Positions 53,044-62,653 of a DNA stretch of 64,000 nt are shown here, one piece after another; within the stretch, counting starts at the first letter, position 1; the number at the start of each line of letters is the position of its first letter. The DNA is taken from NCBI RefSeq assembly GCF_003815715.1, contig NZ_CP033922.1, forward strand, positions 372,001-436,000, written 5' to 3'. The notes below the pieces were generated by a model, which was given only the letters and a program-made list of their open reading frames with translations, was not told where the DNA came from and did no database searches. This stretch comes from Chryseobacterium sp. G0162. Lineage in GTDB: Bacteria; Bacteroidota; Bacteroidia; Flavobacteriales; Weeksellaceae. A program made the position numbers and the translations under genes.

Positions 53044-54342
53044 TTAGTTTACAATAGCGAAATTGTATTTTGTCCAGGTTCCCTGGAATCCGCCACAGTT
53101 TCTTGGAGATACATTCCAGCTTCCTTCGTTAAAGAATGGCTGGCTCATTCCCCATAATGCAGCTGTACTTCCTGTAAGAAGGTTAGCTGTTGGAATTCCT
53201 GCCGTACCCGCTCCTGTAACAGAAGTTGTAAAGCCATGCACCTGGATGGAAGCAAAGTTTGAAGCTGATGAAAGCTCAGATCCTGTATTTTCTACTTTGA
53301 TTCCTACAGGATATCCTGTTACGACAGCATTATTTAAGGTTAATTTACCATATCTTCTGATGTGGATTCCATTTTCGTAAGCAGCTCCTTGTCCTGCAGT
53401 ACCGAATTTAGGACCTACAATCGTAAGATTATTGATAACAGGGTTTGTGATTAAAGAAGTAGCTGTACCTGTTGCATTGTTATCAAGCTCAATACCGTTA
53501 GAATCAGGACTTCCACCACTTACAGTGTGTGCTGAATTGTAATCAGCCAAAGAAAGAGCACATGTAATAGTTCCTGTATATCCGTTGTCAAAGTCAAAAT
53601 TATCGTCTTCTGCTGCAAAAGAAATCAGGTTAGAAGCATTAACAGTTCCTCCGAAAAATTCGAAAGAGTCATCCTGCCCGTAAGATACCTGAATATGATC
53701 TAAAGTAGTTCCATTTCCAACACCTCCTAATGATAAAGCATTTACCTCGTTACCTGAGTTAGCTCCTACAAAGTCATATCCTGCAAACTCGATACGTACA
53801 TATTTCATTGTTCCTGCATTATGAGAAGGATTTGTTCCTCCAAAATAATAATCATCACCCGTTAACCCTTCAATAGTTGTTGTAAAAGGTACATTGGTAG
53901 GTGCATCTCCCAAAAGGATAACCCCTCCGAAATCTCCAGGAGTAGCGGTAGTATCTTCATCACCGTCTAAAAGTCTGTAACTTGTAAAAACAATAGGCTG
54001 AGCTTCAGTACCTGTAGCATTGATTTTACCTGTTTTGGTAATCACCAGGATTCCTGAACCCTCTCCTATGGCATTAGGTTTTGCTTTGATAAAAGTTCCA
54101 GGCTGAATGGTAAGTGTTGCCCCGTTTTTAACAGCTACAGTACCATCAATTTCTATGACTCCGCTCCACGTTGTATTAGAAGTAATAGGCCCACTCACTT
54201 GAGTAACAGGAAGTGCAGAAGCTGTAAGATATTCAGCTGAAGTAGGTTTCATTTCAAAAGGAGTTGAAGAATCTGCTAAATGGTCGTTTTGGCAAGCTGT
54301 AAGAGATAATGCAGCAGCTGCAATTAGAGTTAATCTTTTCAT
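53044..54342 (-). CDS. Beta-helix lipoprotein, paralogue 2 (432 aa)
   Basis: The product has a lipoprotein signal (lipobox LTAC at about residue 17, then QNDHLADSS). A parallel-beta-helix-like body follows with repeated VxxGATLTIQPGTFIKA, GVILLGDAPTNV, HIQVSYGQDDSFEFFGG and LTLNNAVVTGYPVGIKV segments. It closely resembles the protein at 54679-55968, so the pair arose by tandem duplication. Both start and end alike (FEMKPTSAEY; GTWTKY then FAIVN or FSIVE). The body has many Asp/Asn turns, as in calcium-stabilised beta-helices. Substrate unknown; it stands in an STN-receptor locus. Confidence 0.82.
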   Translation of the reverse strand: MKRLTLIAAAALSLTACQNDHLADSSTPFEMKPTSAEYLTASALPVTQVSGPITSNTTWSGVIEIDGTVAVKNGATLTIQPGTFIKAKPNAIGEGSGILVITKTGKINATGTEAQPIVFTSYRLLDGDEDTTATPGDFGGVILLGDAPTNVPFTTTIEGLTGDDYYFGGTNPSHNAGTMKYVRIEFAGYDFVGANSGNEVNALSLGGVGNGTTLDHIQVSYGQDDSFEFFGGTVNASNLISFAAEDDNFDFDNGYTGTITCALSLADYNSAHTVSGGSPDSNGIELDNNATGTATSLITNPVINNLTIVGPKFGTAGQGAAYENGIHIRRYGKLTLNNAVVTGYPVGIKVENTGSELSSASNFASIQVHGFTTSVTGAGTAGIPTANLLTGSTAALWGMSQPFFNEGSWNVSPRNCGGFQGTWTKYNFAIVN

Positions 54343-54678
54343 TGTTATAATTTTTTGGTAGATCCGGTTATTTATTTTTATGACCGGAAATTTTTAATAT
54401 TCAGAAATATCCGCCTCTATATTTCTGCGATTTGGTTATTGTTTTCATCCTACAGGCCAGGAGGAGCTGAGCTGTCTGAGTTCCCTGTTGATCTCCTATT
54501 TTCCGGGAAAAGATAATAGCGTTCGGATTTGTTTGGTTCGGTACTGCTGTGCGCATCATCAGTAGTATTCCGGGTTATTTTTCAGGATTCCGAAACCTGT
54601 ACACATCTATATAGAGAGCTCTTTTTATCTTTACAAAAACTGAAGATTCTTCATTTCCGGGATCTCTGCATTTATTAT
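54343..54678. other. Intergenic region between the paralogous lipoproteins
   Basis: These 336 nt contain no gene I can accept. The part near the downstream start codon has GC-rich patches and CCGGT and ACCGG arms at about 54369-54392, possibly a 5-prime leader. Its length contrasts with the 44-nt gap between paralogue 1 and the receptor gene. Confidence 0.45.
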
Positions 54679-55968
54679 TTATTCTACAATAGAGAAGTCA
54701 TATTTTGTCCACGTTCCCCGGAAATTTCCGCAATCTCTAGGAGCAATATTCCAGCTTCCTTCATTGTAGAAAGGCTGGGTCATTCCCCAGGTAGGTGAAG
54801 TAGCTGTAGTCAATAGGTTTGAAGTAGGAATTCCGGCAGTTCCCGCTCCGATAGCAGCAAGATTGAATGCATGTACCTGGAGGCTGTTGTAATCAGAGTT
54901 GGCAGAAAGCTCAGAACCTGTTCCTTCTACTTTGATTCCTGTAGGATACCCTGTAATCAATGCATTGTTCAGCGTTAATTTTCCATTTCTTCTGACGTAG
55001 ATTCCGTTGGCGTACATCCTGCTAAACGGTTCCTTCCATACTCCTATAATACTGAGATTATTGAAGGTAGGATGAGTGATTAAGGATGTAGCTGTACCAT
55101 GAATATTATTTTCCACCTCTATTCCCTGAGAATCATACGTCCCTCCAAGAACCCGATGTGGCGAATTATAATCTGCCAAACCAAGTGCACAGGTAATAGT
55201 TCCCGTATATCCCAGAATACAATCGAAATGGTCATCTTCAGCAGCAAAAGAAACCAGGTTGGAAGCATTGACATTCCCACCATAGAATTCAAATGAATCG
55301 TCCTGTGCGTGAGATACCTGAATATGGTCTAAAGTGGTTCCTTTTCCAACTCCTGCTAATACAAGGGACGAAACTTCATGAATCAGACCAGGAAGAATAT
55401 CTGCTCCTCCAAATTCAATCCGTACATATTTCATAATTCCTCCATTATGATTGTTGTTGGTTCCTCCGTAATAGTAATCAGACCCGAAAAGCCCGTCAAT
55501 TGTTGTTGTGGAAGGCACATTGGTCCATGCATCTCCCAAAATCATAACACCGGCAAAATCGCCACCATGTGGGACCGTATCTTCGGTGCCATCCAGCAGA
55601 TTATAACTGGTAAAAACAATAGGCTGGGTTTCTGTTCCTACCGCATTAATTTTACCTGTCTTGGTAATAACCAGGAGCCCCGGACCTTCTCCTATGGCAT
55701 TAGGTTTTGCTTTGATAAAGGTTCCCGGCTGAATGGTAAGTGTTGCTCCGTTTTTAACGGCTACAGTACCATCAATTTCTATGACTCCACTCCATGTTGT
55801 ATTAGAGGTAATATGATAGTTTACTTTGGTTACAGGAAGTGCAGAAGCTGTAATATATTCTGCTGAAGTAGGCTTCATTTCGAAAGGGGCGGAAGAATCA
55901 GCTAGATCATCTTTTTGACACCCTGTAAGGGAGAGTAACGTTATTCCAATGAATAGTAGTTTTTTCAT
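54679..55968 (-). CDS. Beta-helix lipoprotein, paralogue 1 (429 aa)
   Basis: The product has a lipoprotein signal (lipobox LTGC, then QKDDLADSS) and a beta-helix body close to paralogue 2 throughout (IEIDGTVAVKNGATLTIQPG, HIQVSHAQDDSFEFYGG). Differences cluster in the middle blades (residues about 270-330). It is 44 nt behind the STN-TonB receptor on the same strand, so it is probably the surface lipoprotein partner of that receptor. Partner lipoproteins of TonB receptors capture cargo at the cell surface. The cargo here is not known. Confidence 0.82.
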   Translation of the reverse strand: MKKLLFIGITLLSLTGCQKDDLADSSAPFEMKPTSAEYITASALPVTKVNYHITSNTTWSGVIEIDGTVAVKNGATLTIQPGTFIKAKPNAIGEGPGLLVITKTGKINAVGTETQPIVFTSYNLLDGTEDTVPHGGDFAGVMILGDAWTNVPSTTTIDGLFGSDYYYGGTNNNHNGGIMKYVRIEFGGADILPGLIHEVSSLVLAGVGKGTTLDHIQVSHAQDDSFEFYGGNVNASNLVSFAAEDDHFDCILGYTGTITCALGLADYNSPHRVLGGTYDSQGIEVENNIHGTATSLITHPTFNNLSIIGVWKEPFSRMYANGIYVRRNGKLTLNNALITGYPTGIKVEGTGSELSANSDYNSLQVHAFNLAAIGAGTAGIPTSNLLTTATSPTWGMTQPFYNEGSWNIAPRDCGNFRGTWTKYDFSIVE

Positions 55969-56012
55969 TTCTTAATAGTTTTATTAATTTTCTTTATGAT
56001 TTCAATGCGTCA

Positions 56013-59000
56013 TTAAAATGTATAATTAACACTTAACCCGAAAATCCTTCCGCTATAAGCACGGAATAAGATCTTATCAATATCTTTATCATACCTGTTC
56101 GTGGCACCCGGCACAAGTTGCTGCAATTCTCTGGCTGTCTTATTTCCTGTATTGTCAGTATAGCCTAAATAAGAATTAAAGTTGTTGTAATATTCTTTTA
56201 CCCTGTTGAAGAGATTCCTTACATTAAACTTCACTTCAAGATTTCTGTTTCTTAAGAGTTTATAGGATACCTGTGCATCTGCCACTGCGTAAGGACGTTG
56301 AATTTCTTCTGCATTATAAGAATATCCTACTGTCATATACTGATCTCCTTTTGCATTGTATAAAAAATTAAATCCCAGCCTTTTTCCATCATACATCAAT
56401 CCTACATTATATGCATAAGGAGTCTGTCCGTAAAGAGGTCTATCCACTTCATAGGTTTCGTCATTCTCACCTGTTTTATACTGATCTTTAAAAGCAATTA
56501 CTTTCGTTGTATTGTAGGTGAAATTTCCACTTACAAAAAGTCTTTCAAATAATGATCCTTCCGCAATAAATCCGAGGTTTTTCCTTACCTCTACTTCTAC
56601 TCCTTTCAGTTTTGCATTTTTTGAATTTCCATTGTACAAGGATAGATTTCCATCATTGGAAAGGCGGCCCTCACGTTCAATAGGTCTGTCAATATCCTTA
56701 TAATACAATCCGGCAGAGAATATCTCCCCCAATCCAGGAAACCACTCAAATTTAAAATCGTAATTGTTCACTGTAGATGATACCATCTGTGTATTGAAAA
56801 TCTGTCCATTCGCTATCGGGTCAAAATAAGGTAATCCGGTTCTCTCATTAAACTGAGGACGAATAACAGTCTTGTTGTAAGCAAGCCTAAGGTTTATTTT
56901 ATTGGTGGGACTATAAGTAAAATTGGCAGAAGGCATCCATTGCCATGGTTTATCATCAACTCCTACTCTGGCAAAATTATTGGAATCATTCTTAGACTCG
57001 ATTTGCTGAGAAATAAGATCATATTGAAAATATTCCGCACGTAATCCCCATACTAACCTGAATTTATTGTTCCAGCGGTTGTCAAACATCACGTATGCAG
57101 CATGCTGCTCAACTTCACCCTCATACTTACCATCATCCATGTACAATGGTCTGGTCTCCCATCCAATTCCCCCGGGTACATAATGAGAGCCATCAAACCA
57201 ATCGGCAAGAGATCCATATATTTCCAAAAATTTAGGATTCGGAACATCCCGGTTTCCATCTACTCTCAATAAAAATTTCTGCTGTTGATTTGTATTGGTT
57301 TTTGAGGCTCCGGCATATCCTATTTTAATATCATTTTTAAAATTTCCTCTGTCAAAACCCCATTTAAAAGAAGCTCCATAATTATAATCTGTTTCTTTGC
57401 TGGTAATATATCCTCTTGCAAAATCACTTGCAGAATTATTGGCGACATGATAATTCATGATTTCACGTCCTACAAATTTGTATAAAGTCCTGTGCTGGGT
57501 ATAATCCTTAGTGTCTGATGAAACTCCCGTTCGGGCAGCAAACCAGTTGATTTCCATATTCCCTATCTTATGGCTTCCTTCCAGCTTATTTTGTAAAAAC
57601 ATCTGATAAACAGGATATACTGTATTCTCCGTAAAAGGCTTATCTAATGATGGAATTTTTGATGGATCATTATTGGGAATTATCCCGTGATAAAAATAAT
57701 TATAGGCAGCTTCTGCATTGGCTGGCGAACCACTTCCATTGGTGTTTTCATCCCATCCTGTAATTCTTGTCAGTGTATTATCATAGATATGGGTATATGA
57801 ATTACGGAATGAAATTCTACTCTTTCCCAACTGTAATCCAAAATTCAGCATTCCTGCCACCGTCGAATTATAATTATAGGATGCTCCTGTATTCTTAAAA
57901 TTATAAAAAGGCATTTTTCCATTGGCATCAAAAGCAGTCTCTGTAGTATCCAGCCAGCTTCCTCTTCCTGTATGATCTATATCCAGCTTATTCTGTTCAT
58001 TTCTGATAATGAATGCTCCGGCAAAGCCCCATTTGCTATTATTTTTAAGAGCGTAAGTTCTTCCTAATGCCAATTGCCAATTGGACCCCATATCTCCCCT
58101 TGTCTTATATGTCGTGAAATTATCATTCCTGAACTGGCTGGACTGTTCAAAAAACATAGGATTGTTCCAGTTCATCGCTTTAAGACCCTGAGGAAAATCT
58201 CTTGTTCCGTCATCGTACCCGAAATAATCATACTTTCCTCTTTTACGGGTCAGAAATTCTTTGAAAGCAGACTGATCGTTATAAGAAGTTCCCATACTTA
58301 CAGTAGTAAAATTTTCATTAGGAATATCTTTAGTTCTTACCTCTACAAACCCTCCTGCAAAATTGGCATTCATATCCGGCGTTGCAGATTTACTTACAAC
58401 CACACTTTCCACCATTGCTGTAGGAATAATATCGAAAGAAAAATTCTGATTATAGGCTTCGGTACTGGGCAGGTTGATCCCATCCATCGCTGCGGTATTC
58501 CATCGTTCTCCCATAGACCTTACGACTACATATTTGTTATCTATAGTGGTGATTCCCGTTACTCTCTTCAAGGTTCCGCCCACATCATTATCAGGAGTTT
58601 TAGCAATCTGTTCGGCAGAGATTCCATCACTCAACTGGGCCGCTTTCTTTTGCTGGGCCAACAATCCTGCCTGAGTATCTGCTTTACGCGTTGCCGTTAC
58701 CACCACTTCTTTGATGTCAGTAATTTTATCAGAAACCCTGTTCAGTGCAAAGGAAACAGTATTTGTTTCTTTATTGATGATTGATAATTTTTCTACCCTG
58801 AGTGTGTTATATTTAGACGCTTTCACTGTCATGTTATAAAGTCCTGAAGGAAGGTCTACAGAGAAATCTCCATTATTATCTGTTACCGCTGTTCTTCCTG
58901 CAATATTTATTTCTGCACCCACAACAGGATTTCCCACTTCATCCACTATTTTTCCGGAAATACGCCCGTTTCCCGGTACAGAAACATTAGAATTTTCATA

Positions 59001-59300
59001 TTTTATTGAGATGAGATCCCCATGTAAGCGGAATATTACAGGAAGCCCATTGATAATATCTTTCAGGCAATTATTAATAGAAGAATTTTCACATTTTACC
59101 CCTTTTACCTTCAGCTCTTTAATATCATATTTTGAATAAGCCAGTCTCATTCCTGTTTTTCCTGCAAATTCTTCCAAAACTTCAATTAATGGTCTGCTTG
59201 CAGGAGCAGAAAACGAAACTTTCTGAACCAATTCCTGTGCTTCTGCTGCAACAGTAAAAAATAGGGCTGCTATGGTAAAACCACATTTCAAACTTTTCAT
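56013..59300 (-). CDS. STN-domain TonB-dependent receptor (transducer)
   Basis: The 1,095-residue product has a signal peptide (MKSLKCGFTIAALFFTVAAEAQ) and an N-terminal STN domain at about residues 27-105 (FSAPASRPLIEVLEEFAGKTGMRLAYS). A carboxypeptidase-regulatory-like domain follows at about 115-200, then a plug at about 220-330 (QIAKTPDNDVGGTLKRVTGIT) and a barrel ending GLSVNYTF. The STN domain is what contacts the anti-sigma protein FecR in cell-surface signalling. FecR and the ECF sigma gene are upstream, so binding of cargo should relay a signal that activates the locus. No cargo can be read from the sequence. Confidence 0.93.
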   Translation of the reverse strand: MKSLKCGFTIAALFFTVAAEAQELVQKVSFSAPASRPLIEVLEEFAGKTGMRLAYSKYDIKELKVKGVKCENSSINNCLKDIINGLPVIFRLHGDLISIKYENSNVSVPGNGRISGKIVDEVGNPVVGAEINIAGRTAVTDNNGDFSVDLPSGLYNMTVKASKYNTLRVEKLSIINKETNTVSFALNRVSDKITDIKEVVVTATRKADTQAGLLAQQKKAAQLSDGISAEQIAKTPDNDVGGTLKRVTGITTIDNKYVVVRSMGERWNTAAMDGINLPSTEAYNQNFSFDIIPTAMVESVVVSKSATPDMNANFAGGFVEVRTKDIPNENFTTVSMGTSYNDQSAFKEFLTRKRGKYDYFGYDDGTRDFPQGLKAMNWNNPMFFEQSSQFRNDNFTTYKTRGDMGSNWQLALGRTYALKNNSKWGFAGAFIIRNEQNKLDIDHTGRGSWLDTTETAFDANGKMPFYNFKNTGASYNYNSTVAGMLNFGLQLGKSRISFRNSYTHIYDNTLTRITGWDENTNGSGSPANAEAAYNYFYHGIIPNNDPSKIPSLDKPFTENTVYPVYQMFLQNKLEGSHKIGNMEINWFAARTGVSSDTKDYTQHRTLYKFVGREIMNYHVANNSASDFARGYITSKETDYNYGASFKWGFDRGNFKNDIKIGYAGASKTNTNQQQKFLLRVDGNRDVPNPKFLEIYGSLADWFDGSHYVPGGIGWETRPLYMDDGKYEGEVEQHAAYVMFDNRWNNKFRLVWGLRAEYFQYDLISQQIESKNDSNNFARVGVDDKPWQWMPSANFTYSPTNKINLRLAYNKTVIRPQFNERTGLPYFDPIANGQIFNTQMVSSTVNNYDFKFEWFPGLGEIFSAGLYYKDIDRPIEREGRLSNDGNLSLYNGNSKNAKLKGVEVEVRKNLGFIAEGSLFERLFVSGNFTYNTTKVIAFKDQYKTGENDETYEVDRPLYGQTPYAYNVGLMYDGKRLGFNFLYNAKGDQYMTVGYSYNAEEIQRPYAVADAQVSYKLLRNRNLEVKFNVRNLFNRVKEYYNNFNSYLGYTDNTGNKTARELQQLVPGATNRYDKDIDKILFRAYSGRIFGLSVNYTF

Positions 59301-59353
59301 ACGTAAGTGTTCTCTTTTGATTAAGGTTATCTGATTATTTAATTTTTTGATGG

Positions 59354-60313
59354 TTATTTTTTCAGGATGTAGATATTATCGTTTTTCTGAACTTCAAATC
59401 CCAGGATAAAGGCAAGGGCATCAATATTTTCACTGACAGTTCCTCCCGTAAAATCTGCTGTGATTTTTTTATCCTCCACTTCTTTTGGGTAATGAATTTT
59501 TGTACTATAATTACCTTCCAATACTGTAATTACCTCCTTTAAAGGAACATCGTTAAAGCTTAAAGACAACAGCTTAGGATGCTGTTTCCCTGATACTCTG
59601 TCAGGAGCGAATGAAATAATAGCTGTGGTACGGGCAACGCCCAGATTCGTCCATTTCTGATTCGGTTTCAGATAAGAAACAGGAACTCCAATGGAAGATA
59701 CAGCCACCTTCCCTTCATAAAGATCTACTGCTTTTTTCTTCCCGGACTGAGAAACTTTAAATATTGTTCCCAATACTTTTGTACTGAAACCTTCTGCATG
59801 AACAATAAATGGATGAGATTTTGATTTTGCTACAGAAAAGATAGCATCTCCTTTTAAATCCACCATTCTCGTAGATGCAGGAAATGATTTTGCTACCGTA
59901 AGTTCTGCTCCGGGCAGTAAAGTCACTACAGATCCGTCTTCAAGATGAACAATTCTGTTTTCTGATACTGCTAGATAAACATCCGGCTTTATCAGTGTAT
60001 GATACGTCAAAATCCCTCCCAGTGTTAAAAACAGAATAATGACCGCTGCAATTTTGTAGGCATTCTTCGGAAGATGATTTCTGTATCCTATTTTTTCATA
60101 AGGCACAAAATAATGCTCCAAACCTGCCAATACTCTTTCTTTAGATTCCTGCAGATGAACTTCATCCAGACCTTTTTCTGCATGGGCTTTCCATTTCTTT
60201 ACAATTTCCATTTCTTTTTCAGAAGTTTTTTCCCCTGAAACTTCACGTGTCCAAAGTTTGAAAACAAAGGCCTCGATATTTTTATAATTAAAACGTCTCA
60301 TAAAATATTTCAT
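59354..60313 (-). CDS. FecR-type anti-sigma factor
   Basis: The ATG at 60313 (MKYFMRRFNYKN) gives 319 residues; the 327-residue frame needs a TTG, and a start at 60301 is also possible. It has a cytoplasmic anti-sigma region of about 70 residues, one membrane helix (IAAVIILFLTLGGILTYH), then a periplasmic FecR domain (DGSVVTLLPGAELTV, GDAIFSVAKSKSHPFIVHAEG, LGTIFKVSQ) and a C-terminal STN-interacting part. It holds the ECF sigma factor and receives the signal from the receptor downstream. Start codon of the sigma gene lies 230 nt away on the opposite strand. Confidence 0.92.
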   Translation of the reverse strand: MKYFMRRFNYKNIEAFVFKLWTREVSGEKTSEKEMEIVKKWKAHAEKGLDEVHLQESKERVLAGLEHYFVPYEKIGYRNHLPKNAYKIAAVIILFLTLGGILTYHTLIKPDVYLAVSENRIVHLEDGSVVTLLPGAELTVAKSFPASTRMVDLKGDAIFSVAKSKSHPFIVHAEGFSTKVLGTIFKVSQSGKKKAVDLYEGKVAVSSIGVPVSYLKPNQKWTNLGVARTTAIISFAPDRVSGKQHPKLLSLSFNDVPLKEVITVLEGNYSTKIHYPKEVEDKKITADFTGGTVSENIDALAFILGFEVQKNDNIYILKK

Positions 60314-60525
60314 AGTATTCACCGATACTTCTATCAATAAGACTATGAAAATGAGAAACTTCCCCAGCGCATTTTTAACGTTCCGTTCATATTAAGGCTA
60401 AAACTCAGATATTTTTCAACCTATTTTACATTTACTAAACATTAAATTCACAATTAAGGGATAATTTTCAGAAATATTTAACCATACCATAATTAAAGTT
60501 CACAAAAAGTTAATTTTCCTTTAGG

Positions 60526-60533
60526 TAATTTTG
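60526..60533 (+). promoter_or_regulatory. Possible -7 element of the ECF sigma gene (TAATTTTG)
   Basis: TAATTTTG fits TAnnTTTG and lies 10 nt before the start codon, which would make a nearly leaderless transcript. A -33 element at good spacing was not found. Confidence 0.4.
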
Positions 60534-60543
60534 TTGCATTAAT

Positions 60544-61170
60544 ATGAATCTAACAGACTCTACTTTATTAAAGAAAATAAAATCAGGCGACCGCCCTGCA
60601 TTTATGCTGTTGTATGACCGATATTGGGATAGTTTATACCGCTTTGTATTTGTAAGGACAAAGGATAAAGAAGCCTCTGAAGAGCTGCTTCAGAATTTAT
60701 GGATAAAGATCCTTGAAAATACAGAGATGATACAAACGGATGAATCGGAAAGTGCAAAAGGTTACCTGCTCCGACATCTGCATTATCGTATCCTTGATTA
60801 TTATAATAGCTTTAAAAAAGCTCCCCCTACATTGAGTATTGATGAATTTGATATCCCTTCAGAAATAGATATTTCAGACACTGAGTATTTTGAGATTCTT
60901 GAGGAAAATGAGATCTCGGTCTTACTATCTATGATTGATGAAGTAGTTTCTCACTTTCCAACCACTGAACAGCAGGTCTATGATATGAGGATCCGAAAAA
61001 ATATGTCTGTTAATGAAACAGCGGAAGCACTTGGAATAAGCAATAAGACGGTTAGTAATAAACTAAGCAAATCCCTTGGTGAAATTCGCGAACAGCTTAA
61101 TCCGGATTATCAATCTTCTAAAAAATTAATATCCATTTTAATGCTGATGGAACTCCTCACAAAATATTGA
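60544..61170 (+). CDS. ECF sigma factor paired with FecR/STN receptor
   Basis: The 208-residue protein has region 2 (FMLLYDRYWDSLYRFVFVRTKDKEASEELLQNLWIKI-like order, split here as YDRYWDSLYRF and EELLQNLWIKIL) and region 4 (TTEQQVYDMRIRKNMSVNETAE, ISNKTVSNKLSKSLGEI). It lacks an extra C-terminal domain. It is divergent from FecR, so release from FecR should turn on the receptor and lipoprotein cluster. The target promoter sequence was not identified. Confidence 0.93.
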   Translation: MNLTDSTLLKKIKSGDRPAFMLLYDRYWDSLYRFVFVRTKDKEASEELLQNLWIKILENTEMIQTDESESAKGYLLRHLHYRILDYYNSFKKAPPTLSIDEFDIPSEIDISDTEYFEILEENEISVLLSMIDEVVSHFPTTEQQVYDMRIRKNMSVNETAEALGISNKTVSNKLSKSLGEIREQLNPDYQSSKKLISILMLMELLTKY

Positions 61171-61241
61171 TAAAAGCCTGAAGATGAAAGTAATTACTTT
61201 TTATTTATAAATAACAGTTATTGTAAAAGTCTTCAACAAAC

Positions 61242-61883
61242 TTAGAAAACAGGCCACTGAGCTGATGTAAAGTTCAGAATTTTAAAATCCGCATGCTCAA
61301 AATCTATACTTTCATCATTATTGGTAAAAACAATAGTTTTCATTCCGGCTGCTTTAGCGGCTTTCAATCCTGAATGGCTGTCTTCAATCGCAATACAATG
61401 CTCAGGTAATATCCCTAACTGTTGAGCAGACGTAAGATATACAGCTGGATGAGGTTTCCCCTGTTCCTCAAATTCTGATGAATGAATGGTATCAAAACAC
61501 TCACGAACCTGCAGTTTTTCAAGAACAGCATCTGCAACACGTAAAGGGGCATTGGTAGCCAGTCCTATTTTATATTCTTTACCTTTAAGATCTTTAATAA
61601 ATTCTTGTATCCCGGATATGGTACAATTCTCAGTTTGAATCAGTTCAATTACTTTAGATACAACTTCCTGTTCTACCGAAGAAACATCCAAATTTTTCCA
61701 TGGAAATTTCCTGTACCAGAACTCTGTAACCTCTGTTGTAGTCATATATTTGGTCTGTGCAGCCAAATCATCAGTTATCTGAGCTCCATAAGACGAGAAT
61801 ACTTCCCGTTCTGCCTTTGCCCAGAAACCTTCAGAGTCTACAAGAACTCCGTCCATATCAAAAATCACAGCTTTTAAAACCAT
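61242..61883 (-). CDS. HAD-family sugar-phosphate phosphatase (beta-PGM/YniC-like)
   Basis: The ATG at 61883 (MVLKAVIFDMDGVLVDSE) gives 213 residues and places the nucleophile Asp in the first strand as in HAD subfamily IA enzymes; the longer frame adds an unrelated stretch. Motif II Thr/Asn (IGLATNAP), motif III Lys (EEQGKPHPAVYL) and motif IV (CIAIEDSHSGLKAAKAAG) are all present. Close relatives remove phosphate from hexitol or 2-deoxyglucose phosphates. It lies 31 nt downstream of the SufR-like gene on the same strand, so the two are probably co-transcribed. Confidence 0.87.
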   Translation of the reverse strand: MVLKAVIFDMDGVLVDSEGFWAKAEREVFSSYGAQITDDLAAQTKYMTTTEVTEFWYRKFPWKNLDVSSVEQEVVSKVIELIQTENCTISGIQEFIKDLKGKEYKIGLATNAPLRVADAVLEKLQVRECFDTIHSSEFEEQGKPHPAVYLTSAQQLGILPEHCIAIEDSHSGLKAAKAAGMKTIVFTNNDESIDFEHADFKILNFTSAQWPVF

Positions 61884-61914
61884 AGATAAAAATAAATTTA
61901 AATAATGAAGTCTA

Positions 61915-62535
61915 TTACTGGCTGATTTTATACACACATCGTTGTCCCCCAGAAATAATATGATCTACCCTTTCTACAGTGTATTCCTTACCAATCAATG
62001 ACTGAAAGTTTGATAGTTCCGCCCTACAAAATCCCTGGCATTCTGTAGCCGCCGCACAAATCGGGCAATGATTTTCGATCAGGAAATATTCTTTTCCTTC
62101 TTTCTTCCATTCTGCCATATATCCTTCTTTGCTTCGGGCTTCGGCAAGAACCTCCAGGCGTTGTTCTAAATTTTTTGTCTTAGCAAGGGCCTTTTCATAT
62201 CGCTCGTGGGTATTTTTTTCCCGGTCACTAATTAACAGGTCTAATGCATTTTCCCCTAAAATATTTTTTACAGATTTCAAAAGCTGAACCGTTACTTCAG
62301 CATGAGTGTCCGGAAATTGAGCCAATCCCTTATCCGTAAGGATATAATAAGTAGATGGCCGGCCCACTCCTTCACTCTTCATTGTCGGTTCAATCAATCC
62401 GGCTTCTGCAAGGTTCAGTAAATGCTTTCTCGCTCCCTCTTTCGTGATGGATAATTCTTTAGCAATCAGAAGTGAAGTAGCTTCCCCTCTCATCTTTAAA
62501 AACATCAGGATACGATCTGCTGCCGGTTTCTTCAT
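61915..62535 (-). CDS. SufR-like winged-helix regulator with C-terminal Cys cluster
   Basis: The ATG at 62535 (MKKPAADRILMFLKM) gives 206 residues; a longer frame adds 12 residues before it. The N-terminal winged helix (ATSLLIAKELSITKEGARKHLLNLAEAGLI) and wing (GVGRPSTYYILTDKG) match DeoR/SufR-type regulators. Four Cys in CPICAAATECQGFC make a C-x2-C-x5-C-x3-C set fit for an iron-sulfur cluster, as in SufR proteins that sense redox or iron state. It is divergent from superoxide dismutase with palindromic sites at both promoters, so it probably controls that operon and itself. Confidence 0.85.
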   Translation of the reverse strand: MKKPAADRILMFLKMRGEATSLLIAKELSITKEGARKHLLNLAEAGLIEPTMKSEGVGRPSTYYILTDKGLAQFPDTHAEVTVQLLKSVKNILGENALDLLISDREKNTHERYEKALAKTKNLEQRLEVLAEARSKEGYMAEWKKEGKEYFLIENHCPICAAATECQGFCRAELSNFQSLIGKEYTVERVDHIISGGQRCVYKISQ

Positions 62536-62548
62536 TTGACAATATTTA

Positions 62549-62569
62549 GGTTGTTTTATTTTCAACAAC
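62549..62569. promoter_or_regulatory. Operator-like site by the SufR-like promoter
   Basis: GGTTGTTTTATTTTCAACAAC holds GTTGTT and AACAAC arms around 8 nt. It directly follows CAAAGATA (62569-62576, minus-strand TATCTTTG, a TAnnTTTG element of the SufR-like gene), where binding would block transcription. It shares GGTTGTTTTAT with the second site. Confidence 0.6.
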
Positions 62570-62653
62570 AAAGATAGTCATTTTCTATAATCTTAAAATA
62601 TTAAACACAAAACACTAATTACCAACACATTAAAAATACAAATCATGCGACCT

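Noticed and set aside
55378..55866. 162-codon frame antisense to the first beta-helix lipoprotein
   Set aside because: Cys/Asn-rich shadow of the lipoprotein coding strand.
58074..58784. 236-codon frame antisense to the STN receptor
   Set aside because: Shadow of the receptor gene, His/Ile/Ser-rich and without motifs.
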